Assembly (NCBI GenBank): GCA_021234155.1
Contig: JAJEKV010000022.1
Location: 4,144,464-4,208,463, forward strand
Direction: 5' to 3'
Length of the DNA stretch: 64,000 bases
Origin: Isoetes taiwanensis
Lineage: Eukaryota > Streptophyta > Lycopodiopsida > Isoetales > Isoetaceae
The notes under the pieces were generated by a model that made no database searches, was not told the origin of the DNA, and saw only the letters and a list, made by a program, of their open reading frames with translations. The position numbers and the translations under genes were made by a program. Within the stretch, counting starts at the first letter, position 1; each line of letters starts with the position of its first letter. This document shows, piece by piece, positions 1 through 12,005 of this stretch.

Positions 1-250
1 CTCTCATGAGGTTTGCCTTTCTCATCCACAGTACTAGACCCACCACCTTGCGACCTATCAATTCCTCTAGCAAATTGTGTCAACGTGAAGGAGAGCTAAT
101 ACATACCTGCACTGCCTGCTACAGATCCTTCGTTGTCCACCATACTGCTCCAGAATAAATAGGAAAAGAGAAAGCAGCACTTGACTCATGTCAAACCAAA
201 CGACCCACCAATTTTTGGGGGAAAAAATGGCAACAAGCATAAAACCATGA

Positions 251-322
251 TTGCGCAACCTACTCATAAAATACACTACAAGGGGTTTCATTGCATGAAA
301 TTGTGTTTGCGCAACCTACTCA
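251..322 (+). repeat. short direct repeat pair
   Basis: The 16-base string ttgcgcaacctactca occurs at 251-266 and again at 307-322, a spacing of 56 bases. No gene was recognised in 1-600; the rest of that stretch is unremarkable AT-rich DNA. The segment at about 430-530 has several short imperfect inverted words around 'ggaatcc', but no clear element boundary. Confidence 0.6.
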
Positions 323-694
323 CAAAAAGATTTGTGATCCCACTGATAGAAATACTTTTGTCTTTGGGAGAAAGCAGCGATCGCTACACTCTATTGGTTC
401 CCCTAATGACATATAGGGACAACTTGGATTCATTTTGAGAATCCATAGATTCCACTTAAATTTGGGCCCGGAATCCATATAAGTCATGGGATTTGGTTCT
501 AGGCACCGGGAAATCCCATTACAATATTTTAAAAGATGGACCTTTTTCGATGGATGGATTGTCGGCCTAGCCTAGGAGCGCCATATATATCGAGCAGATC
601 ATGTTATGGCAGAACCTCCAGGTGAGTATATTAAATTGTCTTCGACATATTTAGCCCGCCAAAAATTACCGCAGCGTTTTGTGGGCCGATTAAA

Positions 695-766
695 GGCTAT
701 AAGATGCCCTACGTCCGACATACGGGAGTCATTAATGCTGGCTATAAGATGCCCTACGTCCGACAT
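695..766 (+). repeat. 27-base tandem duplication upstream of BTB relic 1
   Basis: An identical 27-base string starting ggctataagatgcc lies at 695-721 and at 740-766, a period of 45 bases. It sits just upstream of the first BTB/POZ relic, within a 104-codon open frame (606-920). The repeat is not seen upstream of the other two relics, so it is local to this copy. Confidence 0.85.
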
Positions 767-811
767 TTACCGGGATGGGCTTAGAATCCCAGAATCCCTT
801 GTCCGCACAAG

Positions 812-2041
812 TAAACAATGGTGGATATGTGACGTCTTAAAAGCTCACTCAACAGGCCTTTTTGAACGAGTATACTGGATTTATGCATTGATCTGCCGAG
901 ACGCGTCATTCACACCCTAGCAATGAATAACTTTACCTCTAGAAGCGGGCACGGTTATACAATCCACGGCCTCCTTAGCCTGTCGAGGAAGCGGTACGGC
1001 ATGCATAGCGTTTAATCAAATTGACTCTTAGGTGTAATATGGGCCGAACTCCATAAATGGGGTCCTCCTCTCCTCTCTATAGGCAAAATGGGCTCGGAGA
1101 TGCGAAGCTGGCGGATGTGTGGAGTCACCTTGGCTGGCCTCGAGTGCTTGGTCACTCGTCTTCATTCAATGTGCTTTGCAAGTCAGTTTTTTCAAAACTT
1201 CGGCTCTTGGAAACATGGACCCTGGATCAAACGAAAAACTTCTTTGAAATCGTTGTGAAAGATTGTAAGGACCCACCTCGGATACTTTGGTTGCTATATG
1301 ATTTCGAGCAAGGCGCCATTTCTCAGTACGTTGAAGAAGCTCTTGGCATCTTAAGAGTAACTTAGCCCAGTTACTCTGTCAAGACGATTGATAGTTATGA
1401 AGTATTTGGAGGCGTGCCTTGGACTTCCGGCAAACGACGATTTAGGTCTTGTATTTCTCTAAATTTAAAACCATCTGCAGATTTGGATCTCAGGTTATCG
1501 CCTCCGCCATGCGGTTTAATCGAAAGCACGTTGTTGGAGGATCTAGCGATAACTGTTAGAGAATTGAAGGCGGACTACAAAGGATATTATTATGCTGGAC
1601 GATACTCTAAGTTGATGTGGGTAATAGAGGAGACTTAAGGTTCTTTGATAAAATTTGTCAATTTTAGGTGAGGAAAGCGAATTATGTAAACTTGTTTGGG
1701 AACATGTGAAGGGCTGTAATTTGTCGCATGAGTGCCGCCCCTTTGTTACTGAAGTTTTGAATGGTTTGTTTGGAGGGCTTCAGAACGGGAAAGTGGTGGC
1801 TTGTAGAACAGTTAGAATTGCTTTAGTTACTTCATGGTTCCCTGTTTTTGCTACGATTTATGATCGATTCGGCAATTTTAACTGTGGTGATTGGCTTGAG
1901 AGCGTGGTGGAATCCCTCCCACTGTATGATCGACAACAAGTCTTTGCCCGATTGGTTGAGAAGGGTTTTTACAATTCTCAACTCTTTAGAAGGGTTTCTT
2001 CTTCCTGGTGTAATACTAATCCTACTACCCCTCCCGCCTAA
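812..2041 (+). pseudogene. BTB/POZ domain protein relic, copy 1
   Basis: This is a broken copy of a plant BTB/POZ-domain protein, a class in which characterised members act as adaptors for CUL3 ubiquitin ligases; At1g63850 and At3g05675 are the Arabidopsis proteins it calls to mind. What is seen: a stretch at 812-920 resembles the start of the BTB fold and lines up with copy 2. At 1057-1365 is a middle region ending in an alanine/leucine helix (EEALGIL). Near 1396 the string MKYLEA, followed out of frame by PWTSG, recalls the YLEAVPWT signature of the family. The C-terminal half (1655-2041) includes LVTSWFPVF and ESLPLYDRQQVF and ends at TAA 2039-2041. At least three frame changes separate these pieces, so no full protein can be made. 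Family assignment is from remembered motifs; relics at 22.5 and 40.8 kb support it because the same strings recur. Confidence 0.6.
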
Positions 2042-3165
2042 AGAATGCCTTGTTTTGGGAAGCCTCAAATAGCCAGCTGCATCTGTAATGATTGTGATTA
2101 ATTTTCAAAGCAATTAAAATATGAAGAAGTTGTATATACTCTGTGATCTTGAGTTCCATACAAATCAGTCCACGGCTGCACATATGAAGAGCTATGGAAA
2201 TATGATGTAATGAAGAGCTATAGAATATGATGTAAACATTTAATTGTAAATGGAATATGATCTACATGGAATGACTACAAAAACATGACTTAAATACTAA
2301 AAATTATGATGTTGGGGTTACAATAAATTCATAGTACAGTGAGAGCGCACATTGCAAAAGCACATCCTAACAATCTTAGGATGTATAGTTAAGGCATTTC
2401 ATAGCAACAAAACCTTCACTAACAAATTTGGACATTACAATCCAACCTGAGAAAGCAAATATGCAATTTATTGTGCTTCTTTTGTGGCTGCTTCAATCTT
2501 TGAGAGTTGATAATTCACTCTTGAGGTAAGAGGTAGACAGAAACATAAGAATACAATCATTTATAGTGTTACTATAAATTATGATTGCCTTGTCAACTAC
2601 CTTATATTTGCCTGCTTAATATTTTTTAACATGAAAAATAGTACAAGATTATGGCGTTTCCACATCACAATTAAAAGCATAGAATGGGAGAATTGATCAT
2701 CCATGTATGGATGATTTCACGTTACCAAAAGAAATCTACATTTACAGATCAAAAAATACAATACATCTTCCACCAAATGAAGTTTATTCCATAAATGGTT
2801 ACATGAATTTAATTCAAACATACGAAAGCAAAAATAGCAAGCAAATTAATACTTCAGTGCTCGTAGTTCATGTAAGCTTGGCAGTCTTAATTCTAATAAG
2901 ATAATCATACTTGCCCAAATTTGCTTCTCTTTTACTTCTATAAATTTATGTCATTATAAGCCAGAAGTGCAAGCCCTTATAAACTAGTAAGGAAGGAGAT
3001 CAACGATTACCCCTCATACTAGAAATTCGTTGTTGTCTATAAACCAGCATCAAAGTTTAATATGCTCTTCACCGAGCAATCTAGTAATGCAGTTTGCTAG
3101 TTGATTTGTTTGGATAACAACGGCTATCTTCCTGACACAAATTAGTATCCCTTACACTAATGAGT
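2042..3165 (+). repeat. conserved 3' flank of BTB segment, copy 1
   Basis: Non-coding, AT-rich DNA following relic 1. It recurs in the same order after relic 2 (31,545-32,500) and, in pieces, after relic 3 (41,811-50,603). Shared landmarks are 'cacatatgaagagctatgg' near 2180, 'tcacaattaaaagcatagaa' near 2665 and 'ccaccaaatgaagtttat' near 2770. This copy carries none of the large insertions found in the other two, so it is the best model of the unbroken segment, though it appears to have lost about 100 bases near 2367. The 65-codon open frame at 2707-2904 lies inside it and is not conserved as protein. Confidence 0.75.
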
Positions 3166-3880
3166 ATTCCTGACACAGCATATAGAATTGGTTCTCTGAT
3201 TAGCCAAGTGTCATGATACGGTTTCTACATATTGTCTTGCTATCTACACAATTTGCCATTATGAATTGAAACATATGTTTTAAATTGATGTAAAGATCTT
3301 CCAATTCTTATCTTTAGGAGGTGGAAAAAGAAATGCATTAAAAGCAGAAGCTTTTTCAGAGTGTCTTTATACAAACTCAAACATATGCTTATGGCTAATG
3401 CTAAAACTACAGGAATTTCTTAAACAACAACCAACTTTAGAAAGTTATGTCGGACAGTAGGACTAAAAAATCTAATCAAACGGAAGATCACCATTCCCTT
3501 TAAAAACTTCAAGGCAATCGCTATAGGACAATACTAGTCCTCGATGTACTTATTATTGAAAGAAACAACTATAAGACAAACCGCAATAGTGGAAATACAA
3601 ACAATTAGAAAGCTAATGTTCTATAAAATATGCAAACATTCATGCCAAGCAACCCTCCACTAAACAACATAAACGGTGAATACATAATCGAAACAAAAGA
3701 AACTTTGTGCTTCTATTTGTCAGAAAGTACAACATCGAATGTTATCATTTACAAGATGCTAACCGTCAACAAATACAAAATATTGAACAAGAGTCAATAA
3801 ACACGGCGACCATTGTCACCTACATGGTAATCACAATGATGCATACAATTGTGCATGTCTGTAAGCTCTCTAAGGACAAC
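3166..3880. other. AT-rich stretch, nothing recognised
   Basis: No open frame of note, no tandem repeat and no homology to other parts of the window was seen here. Copy 2 of the BTB segment stops matching at about the equivalent point. Confidence 0.5.
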
Positions 3881-3889
3881 CATTGATCG

Positions 3890-4620
3890 CGTTAGCATCT
3901 TGTTAGAGGCCCATTGCCGCGTGTCAACATTTGGTTGTAGAAGATATATTAGAAACAATATCTTGTTTTTTCTACGTGTAATAATAATGCTTTTTTATTT
4001 CAAAAGTATGCCACGTGTCCATATTTGATTATCTAGAATATTGTTTCTTTATTAAAAAACTATGCCACGTGTCAATATCTCATTAGTTAAATAACCACAT
4101 TAGGAACTCACATTCTTTCTACGTGTTATAATATACTTTTTACATGTCCTTATTTTAGAAAAACAATAGCTAGATTTCAATAATACATGTAGTGTTTTAA
4201 GTAAATTAAAAGGTCATCGCATGATTTTTAATTTTACCCAAAACTCTAACACTTGAAGCGGCGATGTCCATATTGAGAAAAAAATAGCAGAAAACATCAT
4301 TTTCTATTTCGTGTTCTTTTTCTTTGTAGCCCTTTATTTCGTATTGTAATTTTAGTTTTTTGGTGTAGTAAAATTAAAACTTAGCGTCCTATTTTAAAGA
4401 TAAACAATGCATGGTTCCATAAAAAACTTCTGAAGGAAAAAGTACCGTTGACAAAATTCACAAAAACTATATGTAAATTTTTTCTCTGGCGTGGATTTTT
4501 ACCTTGAGGAAGACTCATCGTGGGAAATTTAGGTAGGCTATTAGTAATGATTGTAGCCATTGTATGGAATCCCATGACCTATTGGACGTTAAAAACTTCT
4601 ATTCTATTCTATTCTTTTTG
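3890..4620 (-). repeat. dispersed repeat family R, copy i
   Basis: Read on the minus strand, this begins with a (gaata)n-like tract (4,592-4,615) and the phrase 'caataggtcatggga', passes 'gtcaacggtactttt' (about 4,440) and 'aataaggacatgt' (about 4,150), and ends in units containing 'gacacgtggcat'. The first part recurs at 35,170-35,290 and, weakly, at 51,320-51,490. The later parts recur in order at 54,690-55,300. The plus-strand end holds units around 'atgccacgtgtc' at about 3,908, 4,009 and 4,062. These contain ACGTG cores, but in a repeat this need not mean regulation. No coding capacity was recognised. Confidence 0.6.
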
Positions 4621-5260
4621 TGCAAATATCTAGATAAATGGAGTCCGCACGTGGACTTTTTTGGGCCATTTTTGGTGTGGTATTTGGCATAAAACAACCT
4701 TTGAAAAACTGTAGATGGACCAAAATTGGGGTCAGTGTTATGGGGTACGGAAGCGGGTTAGAGGTTCAATTTTCCAATGGATGGCAGGGGTCTCCACCAT
4801 GTGTATGCTGGAGAGACCTCTATGTCAATTCAACTTACATTCTCGTGCCCAAAAATATATATTGTAAAACTTGATTATATGTAGCATCACGTCATAGGTT
4901 GTTATGCACTTCTAAGAATGCACATGCAAAAAACACATCTGGAGCAATCAAACCCCTCCTCCATGAAACAAAGCCGATTCTTTGGTTGGTGAATGCATGG
5001 CAAAAGCAGGCAACCCTAGATCTGTATGGGCTGGTTTTAACAAACATTACTAGCTAGAGGCAACAAACTGCACCTATTTTAGGGTCATCGATATCAGGCA
5101 ACCTAATCCAAATGTTTTGGCAAAAATTTTTTTTTTGAAAAAATAAGGTGAAGCATCATGTGAATCTTGGTGTCGTCGCACATCTACATCTAAGCATCTT
5201 AACATCTTATGAACTTAGATTGCAGGGCCTAGAATCCTTAGTCCCAAAAAAGGGACCACG
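4621..5260. other. no gene recognised
   Basis: Only short open frames (for example 4,638-4,874, 78 codons) without recognisable motifs, and a T-run/A-run near 5,126. Nothing is supported here. Confidence 0.45.
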
Positions 5261-5269
5261 AAATTATAG

Positions 5270-6235
5270 GGTAAAACAAGCGAGGTTTTTCAATGCAAAA
5301 ACCCGCGGTCGAGATTGATCCCGATTCAATCGATGAAGCCCCTGCCTCAGATCCCTGCTTCCATCATTTTGCACTGTCCCCTTCTAACGGCGCCGCCAAT
5401 ATTTCCGGCGGATAAATGCGAGAAAAGCAAGGACAAAATTTCAGGGTCTATTTTTTCCGTCGGTGAATTTCGGCGACCTCGAAATTTACGCTGAAATTTC
5501 GGTGGCGTGGCGGGGAATCGCACTTTCGAGATTCGGCGAAATTCGAGATTGGCGAATTACACCTTCCTTAAGCGGAGCCTTTGGCTCTTGTAACAAAACA
5601 AAGGCGGTGCTTGATCGTCGAAATTAACCGGGAGCGGCCCGGGTTACGCTTAAGCGAACCGAGTGCTTGACGAACCGCCCGCGTCGGCGATGGTATTTGC
5701 GTAACACTACCCGGGTTAAACAGCGAACCGAACCTGATTAAGCGGTACCCGATGCTGTGGCTGGCGGATGGTAATTGCGGCGAATGCGACTGCGAACCGG
5801 TGCGCTGGGCGGGCCAGGTAGTCGGCGAGCTGCCCAGTGCGGTCGCGTTAGGATCGGCGAGCGGCGCATTAATGGCAAATCACGTGCCCCGCCCGGGTTG
5901 GCTTAGAACCCCGCGGCGTGGCGGCCAGTGTGAGGTCCACCGGCTTTAGCTCACGCGGTGTTTAAACAATTGGCCCCTGCCCGGGTTAAACTTAGGCCCG
6001 AGCAGGAAGCGTGGCGAGGGGCGGGTGATGGGGGTCGCCGGCGAGGGGGCAGTGGCGGAGTCCGCGGGTGGTAGGGTCGTCACGGGGTCGCACCGGCGAG
6101 GCCATGTGGCGAGGTCGCCGGCCGAGGGCGGTGGCGGTTTCGGTGACTTCGACCCGGCATTGAAAGAAGGGTTATTGTCGAACGGGATCTTTAGCCCACA
6201 TCTTTGGCCCGTGTAAGGATTCCTTTGGGCAAATC
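5270..6235. repeat. GC-rich block, family X, copy 1
   Basis: Composition changes abruptly. After a stretch rich in 'cgaaattt'-like words (about 5,440-5,570), a GC-rich block follows with repeated 'cgggtta' and 'gcgaacc' words, e.g. 'cccgggttacgcttaagcga' near 5,638. The same vocabulary occurs at 15,990-16,650, 21,820-22,475 and 30,416-31,525. The open frames 5,752-5,949 and 6,025-6,216 are short and have no motif. It lies just outside the left arm of the large inverted repeat, mirrored by the block at 21.8-22.5 kb, so it could be the outermost part of that structure. Nature unknown; an LTR-like or MITE-like non-coding element is possible. Confidence 0.5.
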
Positions 6236-6334
6236 CTTATGAACTAAGGAGCTGTTATGAGCACCAAGGCGTTGTATCCCTTCTCATAAGCTTTGTGGGA
6301 GGCCATGAGATTGCTTTTGTGTGGAGGTAGCGGT

Positions 6335-6665
6335 AGCCTTGAGTGCATAGGCTTTATTTTTATAAAGGCTATTTTTTAGCATAGGCCTTTTTTCTTTACC
6401 ATAGGTATTTACCATATACTTTATTTTTAACCATGGGTTATTTTTTACCATGACTAATATTTTTTTTTACCATAGGCTATTTTTGCAAGGCTATTTTTGC
6501 CATGAGCATTTTACCATATGTTATTTTTCACCAGTAGTCCTTTTTTACCATAGGCATTTACCTAGGCTATTTTTACCATAGGCATTTACCATAGGTTATT
6601 TTTACCGCAGGCCCTTTTTTGCCATAGGCTTTTTTTAACCATGAGTTTACCATAGGTAAATTTTG
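6335..6665 (+). repeat. ACCATAGG minisatellite, left outer end of inverted repeat
   Basis: A degenerate tandem array built on TACCATAGG followed by a T-rich spacer; about a dozen units of roughly 16-25 bases can be picked out. A matching array on the other strand (CCTATGGTA and AAAAATG words) lies at 21,600-21,790, marking the other outer end of the inverted repeat. Confidence 0.75.
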
Positions 6666-9600
6666 TGGTATTCTTCAATCAAAGGCTTCAGTTGTTTCTT
6701 CAATTGAATTATAGATTATGTTTTACGTCTTGTGCCGGGTTAGATGTTTGTGATAGTCTATATTGGACTGTCTTCCAAGTAAATTAATAGGAGGAGAATG
6801 GCGGTGAGCCGCAGAAGCGACTCAATAGTCGATTTGGATAAATAGTAAGTGATTATGACCTTCATGACAGGATGACACAATGTCGGAGGGAGAAACTGAG
6901 GAATGTCTGGGGCGTGATGCGATTGGGAACCGCCCTGGCTATCCATAAATTACCTCCCACCAAGATCAGAAGAATTTGTTCGCGAATTGAGTGCGGTCTC
7001 TACGGACCTAGTACAATGGCCGTGGTGCACCTCGAGGTTGGTGGTTACGCATTGTATGGGTTGATGAGGGTTGTGCCACCAACAACACTATGTTCCCCAT
7101 CCGTCAGAAATAGAACAACTGCGATCCCGCCTACTTACTGGTCCCTTGTGGCGGAGAAGCGGGAGAACATCCCGAGAACCATGTTCCTTCAGTGCGCGAT
7201 GGGCTGCATATTATTAGAAACTTCTGCAGTTGGCGATGAGTCCAGTGAATCAGTAGAGTTGGTTGTACGGCGTGTGGGCCTCACAAGTTAGTCCTGCATT
7301 GAGTTCTAGAGGCAGCTAGTTTGCTAGGGTCACGGTGGAAACGCCATACGGCTCCCCGCGCCCACTTTTCAAGATTTCAGGATTGGGAAATTAGGCCTCT
7401 GGCGTCCATGAAATACATAATGGCGTGCATAGAAGTGTGCGATGCGGTCAACGCACCATGAAGAACGTGAAACTTCCAACTACAACCAGAAGAGACCACC
7501 ATGGACAACCTAGAGCAAGGGTAGTTGAGCCTACAAACTACTCATAGATGTCAGATTTGGTCCATAGGCATCACTGCGTCTTGTTGCAGCAGGTGAGTTG
7601 TGGATGACTATGCACTGCCACCGATGGGGAACAACCCGCGAAGGAGAACTTCCCAGGGGATATGAGCAAATCGAGGCGATTATTACCTTGAGGATGCTTG
7701 TTGGTTTAGCGGTTGATTAGTAAGATAAAATGGTGTTGCATCGGCGGTGCCGCGAATTATCGTCGCCGGAGAACACCTGCAGCCGTAACGCTTTCACAAA
7801 TCGCGAGAGGATTAGTCCATACTGTGCATCCTGATACACTTCGCGGCTACCCGCTGAGAACTTAGAAGTGAAGAAATTGGGAATGACCACGTGCTTTCAT
7901 TAAGGACATACATAAAAACACGGGGGCCGCCATCGACCTTGGCCCGTAAGCCAGTTGATGAGTCATATATACGATTCGCGATATGAGAGGATGTGTGGCC
8001 CAGCGGCATACGGCCGGTACTTTCGATGAATCCCTAAAAATTAAGATCCCATGGAAGCATTGATGTTGCATTAAGTGAACTACATCTTTGTGATGCTGTC
8101 CATAATTTTGTTCAATGATGTTGTCCATACTTTTGTTTCAATATTTTGTCATTCAATCTCACCACATTACACACCTGTTGGTGGCCGGTTTAGATGGGGT
8201 GGGAAAGCCTCGGCGGGATAGCGATTGAAGCCTCCGGGAAGGTGATTTTTCACCAGCCACACGGAATCCTATCTTGGCGACCCATTGGACGGCCATGGAT
8301 CTGTGAATGTCATCCAGAATGACCCGGATGTTGAAGGCTAACTGTAAGATGGAGGCGCCCGGCGGTGGTTGGAGCCATGGATTCAACCTTCGCGTACCAA
8401 ATCTGTGGAGATTTACAGCGCTCTGAACCATTGTACCGATGCGAAGTGTGGGATACGGATCACGGCGTGACGGGGCTGGCGCAGGCCTTTCGTCTTGTTT
8501 GAGCGGTTTAGGGCTTTGTCAGGCTGGTCGAAGTATGGTGGAAGAATGGGTGTAGAAGGCGAGGGCTATCAGGAGATATTAAGCCGGGGCCCACATTGTT
8601 GGCGGGCGGTGCGGTATGATGGCGTGCGTGATTTGCCAGCGAGTAAGAAAAAGCGACACTCATGCAAAATCTTTGATGCTCACCCAGCCAATGAAGTGCA
8701 TTGTGCAAATTTCCAAGTTGCGAGGCTGATCCAAGTTGAAGTAAAGGCGCAGCGGCCCTTTATTCGCATCCACCGCTTAGAGTCGAATAGGCGGCGAGGG
8801 TATACCGGTGGAGTCAGGGTAGCCAAGGCCGCCGAAGACCAACATGCGGACGGACTACGAACAGATTCGTGGTTTGGGCTTGACATAAAGTTTTGTTTCC
8901 ATTCACCACTACGCGACGCATTTTCCATTCGACAACATCTGCATTGCTTACCAAACGCTAATTAGCACAATTCGCGTACGGCGCAATGGCATTTTGGCGC
9001 GGCGACGGGTGACGCGGACGGCTATGGCGGTGTTGTTAGCGATACGTAGCGAGAGCCTTGCATACCGATATACTGTCGCCTCCCAACCCCCAGGCACCCA
9101 TATGAGGATGTACCCGCTGGTGCCCCAATGCGCTCAAAGAATGGCCGTTGTTGTACAAAGGCTGCTGCGGTGAGATCACATCTGCGCATGAAGCCGAGCA
9201 CAAGAAACACTCACCGAGTGAAGCGGCGAGAGGTTGAAACGGGCTCACGAACTCTGATGATATGGACCCACATGATGAATGCCATCTCTCCAAGGCCCGA
9301 GGCGGCGGCGCGGAGTCACACGGCGTCACCGTATGAGGGTAGGAAGCATCAATAGCCCAGCTGCGGCAAGGATGTAACCGATTTTTAACAATGCTATATT
9401 GCACCAGTGAAACTAAAGCAAGAAGCGTGTATTTACTTTGTGGCCCGTGGGCTATGAGACGGGCAGTGTACCCCAATGGGGATGCTGGCGGGGAAAGAAA
9501 GTAGGAGATGCACTCTCGGGGGCTGCGTTGTGTGTCTCCGTGAGCGTAATGCGTGAGCGGGCTTGCTGAAGGGTCCACCGTATTAACAACTTCCTTGGCC

Positions 9601-11485
9601 TTCCGGCCCGGGTAGCATGTGTCGCAAGGCACTACATACATGGAACTCCGGTGGTTAGATGTCGTGGCCGATACATACAAATTACGCGGACCGTGCCTCG
9701 CCGGCCACTTTCGAATGTGTCCCTCGCAGCATCCCGCCAGGTGTGCGAGGCCTGCGATGAGGTCAGAAGAGTGAGTTATGCGCCCGCATGCTGGCCCGGC
9801 GCCCTACTGCGGCACCGGGTAGCCAGCTATCCAGGCACCGCGCCAGCGGCCAGCGGCGGATGCTTTCGGTAATCTGGCGTAGAAGTGGGTGAACCCTATT
9901 TTCTCACTCGGAAGAGGTGGCTGCAACTTTGGTAGGGATGCGCGAAGTGCTGGGGGGCCCCGTGCCGACAACCTTACGTGAAATTTTGGGACCAACCTCG
10001 AATGTACACACGAGTAGCTCTAGATGGGTGTGCTGTCAACTCTCAAAAGGTGTGGTACATGGAAGAAGCGGCGTGCTCGGTCTCATCCATGCCTGGTTCC
10101 TACTTGATTGAAATAGGCGAGGAATCCAAAGTGTGTGCCATGCCGGAGTGCACGCCATTGTAGTCCTCACTATGTGCGTCGAGACACAAAAGCGGCCCCT
10201 AAGTGCAGCCGCTGTCTATGGCATATGGAAGGAGAGGGTGGCCATATCACAATCCGGTAGAACAGCGAATGTGTCCCATAGAAGAGCACAACGTCGACCT
10301 AGCCCTACCTCATTTGGAACTTCGTCCATGTCGGCATGCAATTCACTCTCCTCGGAAGCCGAATGAGGGAGCGGTAGAGGGTATTGAAGACGGCTTTGCC
10401 CATTCACAAAGCGGTAAAGCGAATGGACCCTCTTAAGTAACTTTGTTGAGACTCCGTATCTGAGGCTTCGGCTAGCGGCTCTGCTGTGGGCAATGACCAT
10501 CCATCCTGCGTGCAATGGCCCGATCATTGAGAAGGGCATGTCGCGATCCGGTCCTCCTCCGGGCGCCACATGTAGCTGCTTCAGCTCTATGCAACCTTCA
10601 TAAAGAATTTTGCATCCTCTCGGCGCTCCAGCACGTGCTTTCCGTGGAACATGGTTGTCAGGGCCCTCGGGGAAAGGCATCAAAGGCGGCCTCACGGGAT
10701 TAGGACATCTTTGTAGGCGCATTGTTGTGCGCCTTGCCTCCTCGCTTCTCGTAATACGGCAGCGGCTTCCAACATACGTAGCGGCTTTGGCGGGATAACT
10801 TCGGCGTTTAAACGCCCTCTCCCTTTCGGACACCACTCTGTCACGCAGTTACGTTCGCGATTAGCCAGCGGACGTATTCGAGATAATACTGTCGATTGGG
10901 CCACCATAGATGCGGGTGGTAGCTGCGGTGAGTGGCCCCATGCTCCAGATGCAGCGTCGGACAGGAAATCCCGGGTCACGGCGTATCCCCAATGCGACAT
11001 AGTAGGTGCACCCAGTGCTGTGCAAATCCCTGCGGCTAGCGCGGTTGGGGCCCGGCCGCTCTCAACCCGGCGTGACCTGCGGACGAGGCACCAAATGCCA
11101 TGGTATTCCACGCCACAAAACAAATCGGTTAACAAACACACAACACAAACCTAGCGGGTTAAGACCGTATGAGTTGGTACCATTCTACAATGCCCCTCTG
11201 CCGTCGTCCGGGAAGACGGCGCCCGCTCTACGTAAACCAAGCGGCGAGGGGCGGCTCCTCCATGCCAGCTGGAAGCGCATCGAGATAAGACATGGTTCTT
11301 AGAAGCCCAGGTCTCGAATAGATATCACAGTGGGTGAACATGAACACAAGCAGTACAAACCTATATAGGTTGGGTCTTGACAAAACACAAATAGAACAAG
11401 CCAGCATTTATATCCAAATCCAAATTAATAATGGCACTGTACTTCCATACTAGTTGTCATGTCAACCTCTCTTTTCCTCTAACTA

Positions 11486-11530
11486 TAACCTAACCTAACC
11501 TAACCTAACCTAACCTAACCTAACCTAACC
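11486..11530 (+). repeat. (TAACC)9 telomere-like tract
   Basis: Nine perfect TAACC units, i.e. TTAGG on the other strand. It lies near the inner end of the left arm and pairs with the TTAGGG-rich tract at 17,427-17,545 in the right arm. It is interstitial, not a chromosome end. Confidence 0.95.
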
Positions 11531-11576
11531 TACATCCACTTTATAAGTACAAGATCCCTTAATACTTGATTGTCTC

Positions 11577-11748
11577 GCCTCCTCCTCCTCCTCCTTCTCC
11601 TCCTCCAATCTTCTTGCCCATCTTGTTATAATAGTCCGTGATTAAAAGCCAGAAGCCATACGATATGTCCCTTCTAGCGGTAATCTCCTCTGCTCTTCCT
11701 CAAGGGACATCTCAGCAATCCCCTCCTCCTCCTCCTCCTCCTCCTCCC
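11577..11748 (+). repeat. two CTC/CCT trinucleotide tracts
   Basis: CCT-type tracts at about 11,577-11,606 and 11,720-11,748, separated by ordinary DNA. They mirror GGA tracts at 17,220-17,275 and 17,345-17,403 in the right arm, in inverted order. Confidence 0.9.
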
Positions 11749-12000
11749 AAAGGGACCTTAATCCCCTGCTTCTCCGCTCCTTTCACCTGCATAAATAAGC
11801 AGGATGAGTGAAAGCAGACTTACATTCTTTAGCGATGCGTTCCTGAGAGCAGTAGGAATAGCGCAAGGCAAATAAAGATGAAGCTTGATGTTGAATGTGC
11901 GAATGTGGTAAGTGGTTTGCATCAAATTGTCACGATCCTCAGGATGGACAAAACAATGTATAATTTTTTATGAATGGGAAACCAAGTAGTAGAGATCAAT

Positions 12001-12005
12001 AAAGT
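12001..12005 (+). other. target-site duplication, left (aaagt)
   Basis: The five bases aaagt lie immediately before the left LTR. After the right LTR the sequence reads ...atca then aagtag, i.e. the same word with one A fewer or shared with the LTR end. This fits the 5-base target duplication typical of LTR retrotransposons. Confidence 0.6.

Larger units (their letters stand above)
6335..11840 (+). repeat. left arm of giant diverged inverted repeat
   Basis: This sequence reappears in reverse complement at 17,150-21,790. Exact anchor pairs include 7,085-7,103 with 21,223-21,241, 8,108-8,127 with 20,218-20,237, 8,154-8,172 with 20,159-20,177, and 8,375-8,393 with 19,959-19,977. Similarity continues inward through the region around 11,325-11,450 to the telomere-like and CTC tracts. 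Between anchors the arms differ by many substitutions and indels, and the left arm is several hundred bases longer. Many open frames occur (e.g. 6,872-7,291 plus; 9,036-9,680 and 10,216-10,836 minus). None showed a recognised domain, and I did not find a frame preserved in both arms. The arms may be decayed coding DNA of an unidentified element. Confidence 0.7.

Noticed and set aside
5270-6235. Possible bacterial contamination, from the GC-rich composition
   Set aside because: No bacterial gene organisation or long coding frame, and related blocks occur as insertions in plant transposon DNA in the same window.
9036-9680. 214-codon minus-strand frame in the left arm
   Set aside because: No domain recognised and no conserved counterpart noticed in the right arm; overlapping frames on the other strand suggest chance openness in GC-richer DNA.
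10216-10836. 206-codon minus-strand frame in the left arm
   Set aside because: Same reasons: no motif, no conserved partner in the other arm, several competing frames.
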